Assembly (NCBI RefSeq): GCF_017163705.1
Contig: NZ_JAFIWB010000001.1
Location: forward strand, 62,001 to 126,000
Origin: Xanthomonas bonasiae
GTDB taxonomy: Bacteria; Pseudomonadota; Gammaproteobacteria; Xanthomonadales; Xanthomonadaceae
DNA: 64,000 bases
Reading direction: 5' to 3'
The position numbers and the translations under genes are program-made. The number at the start of each line of letters is the position of its first letter. The stretch's first letter is position 1. Positions 1 to 8,100 of this stretch are shown here, one piece after another. The notes under the pieces were generated by a model. The model saw only the letters and a list, made by a program, of their open reading frames with translations. It did no database searches and was not told the origin of the DNA.

Positions 1-2229
1 GGTCAGGCGATGCGCGGCGTCGTAGCCGTAGACGACGAACGTGCCGTCCGGATCGGTGACCTTGCTAACGTTGCCAACCTCATCGTAGGCGACGAGCGTG
101 GTCTGATCCTGGTCCGACGGCGTGCCGTCGGCATTCGCGCGCAGCGTGCTGGATGCAGCCCAACCGCGCGGAGTGTAGGTGAGATCGCGGATCAGACCAT
201 TGGCGTCCTGGGTGCGCGTCGGACGGCCGTTGCGGTCGTAGGCCACATAGGTGGTGGCTCGGCCCAGCGCATCGACCACCTGATACAGGTCCCCGGCGCG
301 ATGACAGGCGCCGCCGACGTTGCTGCAGCCGGATTCGTCGGCAGTGAGGTAGTAACGGTAGGTGGTGGTGTCAGCCACGTCGGTGCGCGGGCCGTCCTGG
401 CTCAGCACCACGCCGATCTGCGGGCACTGGGTGCCGTCGACCGTATCGCAGTAAATCGTCCGCCATTGGCGCACGCCGGCAGGCGCGTTGGCCGCGCTGC
501 CGCAGCTGTAGCTCATGGCGGCGGAGACAGACGGATCGACCTCGCAACGCGCCGTCTGCTGACCACGTGCGTTGTAGGTCCACGCTGTCTTGGCGGCCGT
601 GGCGCCGGCGGCGTCGAGCACGATGCGGGTCAGCGGCACGCGCAGGCTGGCGTTCCAGGTGGTGTTGGTCGTGCGCTGCTGTGCCGTGCCCGAAGCATCG
701 ATCTGCTGGGTGAGCAGGCCACCGGCTGCATAGGTGGTCTTGGTGATGTTGCCCTTGAAGTCGGTTGTCGAGGCCGGATAGCCATTGGCATCGTAGGTCA
801 GCGACTTCCACGGCTGGTTGCACTGGTTACCACACGCCAAATTGGCGCCGGATGGCTTCAACGCCCCATAGCCGGTGTCTGCATAACTCAGGAAAACCTT
901 GGTCCCCAGCGGGGAAGTGACCGTTGCAGGAAGCCCGCCGTTTGACATGGCGATTTCATAGTCAACCTTCGTTGTATCAACGCCGCCAGCGAAGCTGGAA
1001 GAGATTGCCTTGCCATTGGTGGCGTAGCCCGTGCTCTCGAAACGCACGCCCTTCTCGTCGATCACTCCAGTCAGGGCAGTGGGCAGGTTTGCCTTGGAGG
1101 TGAGCGTTTGCTCGTTGTAGACGTATTGGCGCGTCTTGCCATCCGGGTATTGCACGGAGGTCAGGTTGCCGATGGTGTCGTAGCCGTAGGTCAGCGTGCC
1201 GCCATCCGGCAAAGTTACAGTGCTCAGGCGGCTATTGCTGTCATAAGCGAAGCTCAGCGAGCGGCCACCCGCGTCGGTCACCCGCTGTAGTCGGTTGGGT
1301 GGGGTCTTGGTGCCGGGCACTGTCGGCGGATCGCTGTAGTCCAGGGTCAGCACGGTTTGGCCCATGCGGTCGAAGACCGAGCGCAGCAGGCCAGCGGTGT
1401 CGTAGATCTCCGTCTGCTGCGTGGCCCGCACATCCAACGCAAAGCCCAGCAACAGGCCGGCGCCATCCCGGCGCTCGGTCAGGATGTCGGGCATGTCCGG
1501 ATCCGTCGTCCATACCCCGTTGCTCAAGCGGAACCGTTCCACACCGCCATCGGGGCGTCGGGCCTCGACTTGGTTGCCGCCATTGGCGACGCTGGACAGC
1601 ATCACATCCAGCGTGCGCTCGAAAGAGTGGCGCCACTGCTTGCCCAGCGTGACCGACGTGACGGAGGTCTTGCTGTTGTAGAAACGGCGCAGGGTCAGCC
1701 AGGTCGGCGAATCGTAGTCGGTATCCTGGCGGAACATGTTGCCGGTGGCGGTGTTGATCGGGTCGCCCTCAAACGCGCTGCCGCGATGCACACCACCCTG
1801 TTTCAGCGCCGCGTCGCCGCTGCTGCCATGTGGGCCGGTGTTGTCGCCCATTTGGCCCAAGCCGCCTGTGCACATGGTGTTGCAGCTGCCCGCGTTCTTT
1901 GTCGGATAGCCCACGTAACCGTCGCTCGCATAGACGTAACCCCAAAGATTTCCGTCCCGGTAGACGGCTGCAGGTGCAGCTTCATCGTTGGTATAGGACG
2001 TCGTCATTACCGGAGTTTTTTGACAACCCTGCGTCGTCGCGCACAAGTCGTAGGCGGCATCAATGAGGTATTGGACCGCCTCAGACACGGACTGAAACGA
2101 CTTCGAACCCGCCGAATAGGGGGGGCCGTAGTAGGTCTTTGCTGTTGCCAGGTTTAGTGCCGATCCGGCAAGGAACAACAGGCAAGCAACACCGATACGG
2201 CAGGAGAGACGAACGAAGGGGTTCGACAT
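1..2229 (-). CDS. RHS-repeat protein, secreted (C-terminus beyond left edge)
   Basis: The reading frame is open from an ATG at 2229 to the window edge, 743 codons without a stop, so the C-terminal part is missing here. The start is preceded by an AAGGATG-type ribosome site. Residues 1-30 look like a Sec signal peptide (basic start, hydrophobic core, ALA-type end). A Cys-rich segment follows, then a DUF6531-like entry motif (GDPINTATGNMF, about residues 140-155) and then YD/RHS repeats such as LTYGYDTIGNLTSVQYPDG, VAYDRNGRPTRTQDANG and VVYGYDAAHRL. RHS proteins form a large beta cocoon that usually encloses a variable C-terminal toxin; that part and any immunity gene lie left of base 1. The 281 bases upstream (2230-2510) show no gene. 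It may belong to the accessory region next to tRNA-Ser. Confidence 0.85.
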   Translation of the reverse strand, partial: MSNPFVRLSCRIGVACLLFLAGSALNLATAKTYYGPPYSAGSKSFQSVSEAVQYLIDAAYDLCATTQGCQKTPVMTTSYTNDEAAPAAVYRDGNLWGYVYASDGYVGYPTKNAGSCNTMCTGGLGQMGDNTGPHGSSGDAALKQGGVHRGSAFEGDPINTATGNMFRQDTDYDSPTWLTLRRFYNSKTSVTSVTLGKQWRHSFERTLDVMLSSVANGGNQVEARRPDGGVERFRLSNGVWTTDPDMPDILTERRDGAGLLLGFALDVRATQQTEIYDTAGLLRSVFDRMGQTVLTLDYSDPPTVPGTKTPPNRLQRVTDAGGRSLSFAYDSNSRLSTVTLPDGGTLTYGYDTIGNLTSVQYPDGKTRQYVYNEQTLTSKANLPTALTGVIDEKGVRFESTGYATNGKAISSSFAGGVDTTKVDYEIAMSNGGLPATVTSPLGTKVFLSYADTGYGALKPSGANLACGNQCNQPWKSLTYDANGYPASTTDFKGNITKTTYAAGGLLTQQIDASGTAQQRTTNTTWNASLRVPLTRIVLDAAGATAAKTAWTYNARGQQTARCEVDPSVSAAMSYSCGSAANAPAGVRQWRTIYCDTVDGTQCPQIGVVLSQDGPRTDVADTTTYRYYLTADESGCSNVGGACHRAGDLYQVVDALGRATTYVAYDRNGRPTRTQDANGLIRDLTYTPRGWAASSTLRANADGTPSDQDQTTLVAYDEVGNVSKVTDPDGTFVVYGYDAAHRLT

Positions 2230-2510
2230 AGCGTCATCCTTGAGCTTGGATAGAGTTGTAGGCGGGCAACCGTGGTGCGCGGGCATTGCCCGGCACCAAC
2301 AAATCGTATCGCTCCTTTGTTGCAAATTCTGAGACGCCCAAAACTTTTTTGCTAGGCGGACCGGCTCAGCCCAGCTAGCCGCCCGGCAACTCCGTAGCGC
2401 CCCGCCTCAATCCCTGGCCTCTAGCAACGCCCGCCGCTCTGGCAAGCCCACAGATGCCCTGTGAGCTTGCGCTCTACGGAGAGCTGGCTTTCTGCAAACG
2501 GAACCAGCGC

Positions 2511-2915
2511 TCAGCCCGGATACTTCGGGAACTTCTCGTCCGGGTGGCTGGCCTTCCACTGCTTGTAGGCAGCGGTGCCCTCCCAAGCCGTAAAGGCGCG
2601 CGGGGGACGGCCCCGGCCGCTCCAGGTCTCATGGGTATGTGGCAGCCAATACTTGGGGGCGACTTCCTTCTTGGCCTGGGCCGGAGCGGCCTTGCGGCCA
2701 CGGCCCGGGCTGCTGGCGCCAATGGCCACCGCCAGCTCGGCCTTCTGCTTGGGGGTGAAGTCGTCGCTGTATTGGGACAGCAGGCCTGTGATTTCCGCGA
2801 TGGCGGCGGCGGCCTGTTCTTGGCGGAGAGCCGCTTCCTGCTCTTCAAGCTTGCGGAGCTCTTCTTCGAGCTTGGCCTTGGCGGAGGTGATCGATTCCAA
2901 CGTCTTCTTACTCAT
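2511..2915 (-). CDS. H-NS family nucleoid-associated protein
   Basis: A 134-residue protein. Residues 1-50 form a charged coiled coil (LEEELRKLEEQEAALRQEQ), as in the H-NS oligomerisation domain. A linker rich in Ala, Lys and Pro follows. The C-terminal domain carries the H-NS DNA-binding core, seen as TWSGRGRPPRAFTAW (compare TWTGQGRTP in H-NS). Family members bind AT-rich DNA and silence horizontally acquired genes; Xanthomonas has several paralogues (XrvA/XrvB type), and I cannot say which this is. It stands alone on the minus strand beside the AT-rich patch at 3,000-6,000, the kind of DNA it would be expected to bind, but whether it belongs to the island or to the core genome is not visible. 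Confidence 0.85.
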   Translation of the reverse strand: MSKKTLESITSAKAKLEEELRKLEEQEAALRQEQAAAAIAEITGLLSQYSDDFTPKQKAELAVAIGASSPGRGRKAAPAQAKKEVAPKYWLPHTHETWSGRGRPPRAFTAWEGTAAYKQWKASHPDEKFPKYPG

Positions 2916-3071
2916 TCAGCAGATCGCCTGTTAGGAACATGGATTTTATCCCGGAAGCGAAGAGTCTAAGTGAATTGACCGTCCTTCAGCCACGGGCATG
3001 CACAATTTGGCTAGAATAAAACGGCTTTGGAGCCACACTACCTATCATCTTCTCACATCTAAAGGAGCGCT

Positions 3072-3923
3072 ATGGAAACGGCAGAAGGGCTGGGTGTTGC
3101 GCCAGCTAAGGCCTCGATCACTGAGAAGATGAAAATTTGGTGGCTAAATCACCCCTGGGTAGTTCGTCTCTACCTAGGTGGCGCCATGTGCATGCTTTCT
3201 CACCTTATTCTTTTCCTTCGATCACCAAATTCTTTTCCTTCAAACGTAGCCTTATACGCCGGCAGCGCACTACTGGTGATCGCTTTTCTAGGGGATGCTT
3301 ATGAATGGCTAACACCAAAAATAGGAACTATTTTTATAAAAGTTTCAGCTTCGGCGGTTGGAGCTATCGTTCTCGCCGTGGCGTCGGGAGTAGGCAGAAC
3401 CATGGTCAATGGAGCAACCCACCAACAGCCTTCTCTTTTCCCGGTCTCAACCGCATTACTTACCCTAATCTCTGTTGTTCCTGTGACAGCGACGCTACTG
3501 GCCACCATCGGTGCAATCCCTGCTATATTTTTCTTTTTCTGGGCAATATTTAAATACGCCAAACGCAAAGTTCAACTAGACACCATAATCTCCACGGCCA
3601 GAGGACTTGGCGGCATTATAGCTGTATTTGGCGCATTAACTTTTTCGAGCAATTCATCAGCTATCTATCCAGCAATGCAGAAAGTTGCGGCCTATAGCGC
3701 TTTCTTCTTCGACCTACAGAAGTATGACTCATGTGCCCCACTCGAAGATGACAGGGTTTCCCGCATCAATGACAGCTTAGTGGTTATCGGCCGAATTACC
3801 GAAACTGGACCACAGTTCGTTCGTAGAACATGTCTCCTCCAAGCAGAGACAACAGTATTGGCACCTCCGCGCGCATCCATAGAAACCCAAAAGCCCGCTA
3901 GCAAAAGGGCGAGTCTAGAGTGA
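3072..3923 (+). CDS. uncharacterised multi-spanning membrane protein
   Basis: A 283-residue protein with an AAAGGAG ribosome site six bases before the ATG. I do not recognise the family. About five or six hydrophobic segments are visible, near residues 32-50, 58-75, 88-107, 123-155 (probably two helices) and 175-193. A soluble C-terminal tail of about 90 residues with two Cys follows. Base composition is clearly richer in A+T than the flanking core genes and codon use is relaxed, which fits recent transfer. It is convergent with the patatin operon at 4078-5953, and the two share the low-GC patch. Function unknown; a role in the same accessory element is an inference from position only. Confidence 0.7.
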   Translation: METAEGLGVAPAKASITEKMKIWWLNHPWVVRLYLGGAMCMLSHLILFLRSPNSFPSNVALYAGSALLVIAFLGDAYEWLTPKIGTIFIKVSASAVGAIVLAVASGVGRTMVNGATHQQPSLFPVSTALLTLISVVPVTATLLATIGAIPAIFFFFWAIFKYAKRKVQLDTIISTARGLGGIIAVFGALTFSSNSSAIYPAMQKVAAYSAFFFDLQKYDSCAPLEDDRVSRINDSLVVIGRITETGPQFVRRTCLLQAETTVLAPPRASIETQKPASKRASLE

Positions 3924-3963
3924 TTTTTACTCACGACGACAGACAGATGTCTGGCCGAGACTC

Positions 3964-4013
3964 AAGGACTGAGAGTCCTTCCATTGCTAGGCATGCGGCT
4001 TTCCATGCTTAGC
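3964..4013. terminator. two hairpins between convergent genes
   Basis: Two short inverted repeats lie in the 154-base gap between the convergent membrane-protein and patatin-operon genes. The first is AAGGACT/AGTCCTT with a three-base loop (3964-3980). The second has arms GCTAGGCATG/CATGCTTAGC around an eight-base loop (3986-4013), with one mismatch. Neither is followed by a clear T-run, so a transcription-end role is a guess from position. Confidence 0.3.
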
Positions 4014-4077
4014 ACTACCGCCCCCCACTCTTCAGACAAGCTTAGCGGCGGCAAAAGCCACCACGTTGCACTATCCA

Positions 4078-4320
4078 TCAAATGGAAGGCTTTGCGCGCT
4101 TGAGCCTCAATATACCAGCCGAAAGCTCTTGGGACGCCCCTCCGAGAACCGCCTTGCGAATCGCGCGCGTAGCAACCGCCAATCTCTTTTCGGATGCGCT
4201 GGCAGGCTTGATCTTCACGGTGAAACGAGCAGGCCTCTGTGAAATGGTTCGAGTTGTCTGATTGCCATCTTCATCAATGATGGTCACATCAAAAATATCG
4301 CTAGCCATCTTCGTTTCCAT
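4078..4320 (-). CDS. small protein partner of the patatin gene
   Basis: An 80-residue protein of unknown family, rich in Lys, Arg and Ile. The N-terminal half looks beta-rich (IFDVTIIDEDGNQTTRTISQ) and the C-terminal half helical and basic. The start at 4320 is chosen because GGAGG lies six bases upstream; an ATG 12 bases further in overlaps the patatin stop and has no good ribosome site. The gene overlaps the 3' end of the patatin gene by 20 bases in another frame, so the two are almost certainly co-translated. Composition is AT-rich like its partner. Possible roles are a regulator or sensor subunit of the phospholipase; nothing in the sequence decides this. Confidence 0.65.
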   Translation of the reverse strand: METKMASDIFDVTIIDEDGNQTTRTISQRPARFTVKIKPASASEKRLAVATRAIRKAVLGGASQELSAGILRLKRAKPSI

Positions 4321-5953
4321 TTGAAGCCTCCGGAAAAACAATTGAGCCTACTGCAACTTCAAAATCGATTGAATTAACTGCATCAGCCAATGTCTTCATC
4401 AAGGAATCGAAGGCCGCAACTGACCCGCATTCATATATAGCACAAACATCATCCGACGTCAAGTCAGGTGACTCAATAAGAATCAGAGGCGGCTTTGTAA
4501 TTTCCGTCTTCGACTTCAATGAGAGGGCCACGAGCCAAAGACTATTACTTAGTCTCAAAGCATTCGGCGCACGCACCCGGCTATAGTCAACAAGGCTGCC
4601 CACGTCATCTCCTACCGTTCGGATAAGAGGATCATAAAACTGGTAACCACTACGAAACCAAGTAACTCTTTTTTCTTCACTTCCGAGGCACGCAATAGCT
4701 AGCTTAAAACTAAAATCTTTATTTCTACCACACCCCTCCATCTCACGTTTAAAACTCTCCACAAGAGACTCACCGAGCCGATCTAACACACCTTCCACAT
4801 GCCATTGGTCAAGGCGAGAAATAATAGTCTCACTAGCCATAACAGCTGTAGAATCAATCTCGTCCTTAAACTTTGTCCGGGGAGCGCCAAAATCAAGCAT
4901 TCCAATCGAAGTTTTTAAGGGGACCACCATAAGGTTGGATATCCCTCGAGCATGAATCTCGGGAGGACCCGCTACCACAGCATCCAAAATCGAACCAAGC
5001 CAATGATTTTTTCCAGCCTTCGCGGCAACAATCGAAAAGCCAATCGTCCAACTTCCCGGATCGTGCAAACGCTCTTCATCAAATACCCAAAGGGGAAGAT
5101 TAGAAAGAAGGCCTCCATCAACAAATTCACACTCCTCGCTTTCACTAACCTTAACCGCATAGGGCTTAAAGATATATGGCAAGCAAATTGATGCGCAAAC
5201 AGCATCCGCAATTGAAACATCAGGCGTTGACCGGGCCGAGAACACCTGAATTCCTTTGGTCGTAAGATTGGTTGATACGATTTTGAGTGGCAATCCGCCT
5301 GCCGCCTCAAGATCCTTAAATTTCACCCTTTTTATATTGGACCCCCTAAAAACCTTACTTGACAACAGAGCTCTATCCATTGCTTTGCGAACCTCTGTTA
5401 GGGGCGCCAAGCCTGGGCGAAGGAAATAAGCACCAGCAGCCGCAACAATCGCACTAATCCCAACCACATAGGATGCGATTAATTGTGCCATCTCACGCAT
5501 ATCGCCGCCAAAGTCTGGAAAAATAAATGACCCAGCCAATAGCAATAAAATCAATGACCAAATAAATAGAAAAAATCTGACATATTTCAACAAGACCCCT
5601 GACAGAATTCTCGCTACACTTAGCTTAATCCAACCGCATCGGGTAAATAGGCTCTTTAAAGATTTTTTATCACCGCCCATCATTGTTGAAAGAAAGTCAT
5701 TTGCACGGTCCGACCCAAATAGATCGTCAGCCTCATAGCCACATGCCACAAGTGCAGCCATAATAGAACCAGCAGAGGTCCCTGCCACCCCAACAATTTC
5801 CGCCCTAAGCCTTTCACCTGACGAAATCGCAGCGAATATATTGGACTCCAAGGCTCTCAGCGCACCAACGTGGATCGCTCCCTTGGCCCCTCCCCCCTGA
5901 AATGCAACATATACTCTCTGCTGACGAACATCATCAACTTCCGGCTCAGACAT
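4301..5953 (-). CDS. patatin-like phospholipase with inserted membrane segments
   Basis: A 550-residue protein. The patatin catalytic parts are all present: oxyanion-hole loop GGGAKG (about residues 20-25), nucleophile elbow GTSAG with Ser60, and the DGG motif of the catalytic dyad (about 279-281, context FVDGGLLSNLP). Between elbow and Asp lie two strong hydrophobic helices (about 123-144 and 157-176), so the enzyme is probably anchored in the inner membrane. The C-terminal 200 residues are not recognised. The start at 5953 is preferred over 5965 because GGAGAAGGAG precedes it, while nothing precedes the upstream ATG. Family activity is hydrolysis of phospholipid acyl chains; bacterial patatins are also effectors of abortive-infection systems (CapV of CBASS), but no nucleotidyltransferase or sensor gene is seen here. 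AT-rich and next to an integrase. Confidence 0.85.
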   Translation of the reverse strand: MSEPEVDDVRQQRVYVAFQGGGAKGAIHVGALRALESNIFAAISSGERLRAEIVGVAGTSAGSIMAALVACGYEADDLFGSDRANDFLSTMMGGDKKSLKSLFTRCGWIKLSVARILSGVLLKYVRFFLFIWSLILLLLAGSFIFPDFGGDMREMAQLIASYVVGISAIVAAAGAYFLRPGLAPLTEVRKAMDRALLSSKVFRGSNIKRVKFKDLEAAGGLPLKIVSTNLTTKGIQVFSARSTPDVSIADAVCASICLPYIFKPYAVKVSESEECEFVDGGLLSNLPLWVFDEERLHDPGSWTIGFSIVAAKAGKNHWLGSILDAVVAGPPEIHARGISNLMVVPLKTSIGMLDFGAPRTKFKDEIDSTAVMASETIISRLDQWHVEGVLDRLGESLVESFKREMEGCGRNKDFSFKLAIACLGSEEKRVTWFRSGYQFYDPLIRTVGDDVGSLVDYSRVRAPNALRLSNSLWLVALSLKSKTEITKPPLILIESPDLTSDDVCAIYECGSVAAFDSLMKTLADAVNSIDFEVAVGSIVFPEASNGNEDG

Positions 5954-6039
5954 CTCCTTCTCCATTTAAAATCATCGGATCCAATAAAAATCCTGCCCAC
6001 TAAAAAATGCGCAGAGAAAAATAGAGCCAAGTCGCTTCA

Positions 6040-7497
6040 TTACCAAGACTTTTGCCGAAGGAATTCCACGCCTACCGTCCAAGTCATTGCAGGGTGACAC
6101 GCCTCGGCCAACGCCTTGGGAGTGAACTCCGTCTCATACGCATGGGCATGCTCCTGCCGGTCCGACAACTCATGCCCCGTGTATTCCTCCCTCAGCTCCC
6201 GGTGAACCCCTGCCGCCTTCAACGCGCCGATGACGGTGTCCCGGAAGCTGTGGTGCCCCACCCTGCCGCCCCCCCTAGCCTTGATGCCCAGCTTGACCAA
6301 GTAGCGTGAGAACGCATGCTGGGTCCGGCCTGCCGGGCCGTTCTTGGCATCGAAGCTGAGCTCGGGGAAGAGCTTGGTCTCGCCGGCGGCCTTCAGCCGC
6401 ACCACACGCTCCCACAGGCCCAGCTTGATGAGGTCCGGATGCACCGGAGTCTTCCGCTCGCTGGCATCGGTTTTGAGGCTTTTGTCCTCGCCCATCCAGG
6501 TGAAGTGGAAGATGGGGATGCCGTCCTCCTCCCGGCAATCCTCCAGCTCCAATCGGGCCACCTCATTGGAGCGGGCGCCGGTGTAGAGCAGGATGAGCGG
6601 GAGCCACCGGGCAGCGTCGCCTTTCAGCTGCTTGAAGTTCTCCGGGTCGAAGATGCGCTTGACCTGGTCTGGGGTGAATGCCTGCGATCCATGGCTCTTC
6701 GCCCGCTGCTTCTTCAGCTGCTTGGGCACGGAGGCGTGCCCGGAGGCCGGGTTGTCGCCCTGCGGGTAGTGCCCGGCTGTCTGCGCCCACTTGATGAAGT
6801 CTGCGCAGGCCGAGAACCGGTTCGTGATGTAGGTGATGACCCGCTTCTGCGCGGTCTCATGCAGGAACCACTCCGAGAAGTTGGTCCGCGTCAGTTCCTT
6901 CAGCATCACCGGCTGCTTGCCCTTGCCCTTACGCTGGCTCGCCACGAAGACCTCCAGGTCCTTCAGGGCCCGGGTTTTCTGAACGATGGTCTTGGCGGTG
7001 TTCTTGCCCTGGATGCTGACCAGATACTTGTCGCGCGCGGCGGCGAGGGTCAGGCCGGCGGGCCGGGCCTCACTGATGGGCTTGACGACCCTGCGCGGCG
7101 GGAACGGTGCGGGCGACGGCACGGGCACCGCGTGCTGCGCCGCCAGCTTCTGGAACAACGACAAGTCGTTCTGGTCGTTGATCTCCACCTGCCCGAACGA
7201 GGCCCCGCCCGGCAGCTTCACATCCTTGAGGATCAGCTCGAGGGACGACGTGCCCTCCAGGCTCCTCAAGAGCTCATCCAGCTCCGATCCCATGCTGCCG
7301 TTCCTGATGGCTGCGAAGGCTCGAGCATAGCGCTGCTGCATCAGCAACGCGTAGCCAAGCGCCGCGCGATCGCACGTCGTGCCAGTGCTGCGCTTGACGA
7401 CTTTGCGGCCGAAGCGCGCCTGCAGATCCGCAGGAATGCGCAAACGAACGTAGTAGCGGCCGGTCTCGCCGCGGGTGAGGTAGTGCGCTACTCGCAT
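6040..7497 (-). CDS. tyrosine site-specific integrase at tRNA-Ser
   Basis: A 485-residue integrase. The N-terminal 60 residues resemble the DUF6538-type domain of island integrases (GRYYVRLRIPADLQARFG). A core-binding region follows, then the catalytic domain with Arg in YTGARSNEVARLE, the HxxR box in HHSFRDT, GH in YTGHE and the Tyr nucleophile in HAYETEF, all intact. The open frame extends to a GTG at 7578, but that stretch runs through the tRNA terminator hairpin and touches the tRNA CCA end; the ATG at 7497 gives the usual family N-terminus. Its place next to tRNA-Ser(GCT) and its orientation point to this tRNA as the attachment site. GC is higher than in the neighbouring patatin operon, so the element looks composite. 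Confidence 0.9.
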   Translation of the reverse strand: MRVAHYLTRGETGRYYVRLRIPADLQARFGRKVVKRSTGTTCDRAALGYALLMQQRYARAFAAIRNGSMGSELDELLRSLEGTSSLELILKDVKLPGGASFGQVEINDQNDLSLFQKLAAQHAVPVPSPAPFPPRRVVKPISEARPAGLTLAAARDKYLVSIQGKNTAKTIVQKTRALKDLEVFVASQRKGKGKQPVMLKELTRTNFSEWFLHETAQKRVITYITNRFSACADFIKWAQTAGHYPQGDNPASGHASVPKQLKKQRAKSHGSQAFTPDQVKRIFDPENFKQLKGDAARWLPLILLYTGARSNEVARLELEDCREEDGIPIFHFTWMGEDKSLKTDASERKTPVHPDLIKLGLWERVVRLKAAGETKLFPELSFDAKNGPAGRTQHAFSRYLVKLGIKARGGGRVGHHSFRDTVIGALKAAGVHRELREEYTGHELSDRQEHAHAYETEFTPKALAEACHPAMTWTVGVEFLRQKSW

Positions 7498-7529
7498 GGA
7501 AGTGTCCAAGCGAGTGTCCAAGGTCGGGA

Positions 7530-7566
7530 AAAAGAAAAACGCCCGCAAATCGTTGATTTGCGGGCG
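7530..7566 (-). terminator. terminator of tRNA-Ser(GCT)
   Basis: Reading the minus strand after the tRNA there is a strong hairpin with stem CGCCCGCAAATC (7540-7566), followed by TTTTTCTTTTT. This is a textbook rho-independent terminator, 12 bases beyond the CCA end. The same bases lie inside the longest possible open frame of the integrase, which is one reason to reject that longer start. If the element integrates in the tRNA 3' end, this hairpin is either host-derived or part of the restored end. Confidence 0.85.
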
Positions 7567-7578
7567 TTTCCTTGACAC

Positions 7579-7671
7579 TGGCGGAGTGAGAGGGATTCGA
7601 ACCCTCGATAGAGCTTTTGACCCTATACTCCCTTAGCAGGGGAGCCCCTTCAGCCGCTCGGGCATCACTCC
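7579..7671 (-). tRNA. tRNA-Ser (anticodon GCT)
   Basis: 93 bases including an encoded CCA (7579-7581). The acceptor stem GGAGTGA/TCACTCC pairs over seven bases with discriminator G. The anticodon loop reads CCCTGCTAAGG (anticodon GCT at 7635-7637), a long class-II variable arm follows, and the T-arm contains GGTTCGAATCC. It decodes AGC/AGU serine codons. It lies downstream of csrA on the same strand and ends 12 bases before a terminator. The adjoining integrase suggests its 3' half serves as an integration site; no second copy of the 3' end is visible in this window, so the far end of the element should lie to the left of base 1. Confidence 0.95.
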
Positions 7672-7752
7672 GGATTTAGACGCTGCGGATATTCCGCGAC
7701 CGGGCGCGAAGGATAACGGTTTGTAGGGTCTCAGGTAAACCCTTTCGACGCA

Positions 7753-7965
7753 TCAATCGGAAGATTGATCGCCATGGCCGCCGCCATGCGAAGTCGGCTC
7801 GTCGCCGCGCTGGATGCGCTGATAGATTTCTTCGCGGTGCACGGCGACATCCTTCGGTGCGGTGATACCGATGCGCACTTGATTGCCCTTGACCCCAAGC
7901 ACCGTCACGGTGACCGAATCGCCGATCATCAAGGTTTCGCCTACCCGGCGAGTCAGGATCAACAT
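7753..7965 (-). CDS. csrA: carbon storage regulator CsrA/RsmA
   Basis: 70 residues. The N-terminal [16 protein letters not shown] and the RNA-binding strand around [19 protein letters not shown] are diagnostic. CsrA dimers bind GGA motifs in 5' leaders and control translation and mRNA stability; in Xanthomonas RsmA is needed for virulence, exopolysaccharide and type III secretion (family knowledge). The C-terminal tail is extended by a His/Gly-rich stretch, as is usual in Xanthomonas. The leader contains CTGGAGAA just before the start, which serves as ribosome site and could also be an autoregulatory CsrA site. Two GC-rich hairpins (about 7989-8023) separate it from alaS and may end alaS transcripts. 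Confidence 0.97.
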   Translation of the reverse strand: MLILTRRVGETLMIGDSVTVTVLGVKGNQVRIGITAPKDVAVHREEIYQRIQRGDEPTSHGGGHGDQSSD

Positions 7966-8100
7966 TTTTAAAATTCTCCAGGGAACCGGTGATTCCCACC
8001 GGTACGGCGTCCCGAGCCGGGACGCCCCATCACGAAAGGGAAAAGAAGATCGATGTTAAGGGAAGCCGCGCCCTGCCAGCAAGGCGGCGCGAGTTCGTGT

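Noticed and set aside
4301-5953. Calling the patatin operon a CBASS system
   Set aside because: No CD-NTase, HORMA/TRIP13 or E1/E2-like gene is present in the neighbourhood; only the effector-like phospholipase is seen.
7498-7578. Longer integrase N-terminus from GTG 7578
   Set aside because: The extra 27 residues are encoded by the tRNA terminator hairpin and its flank and do not look like integrase sequence.
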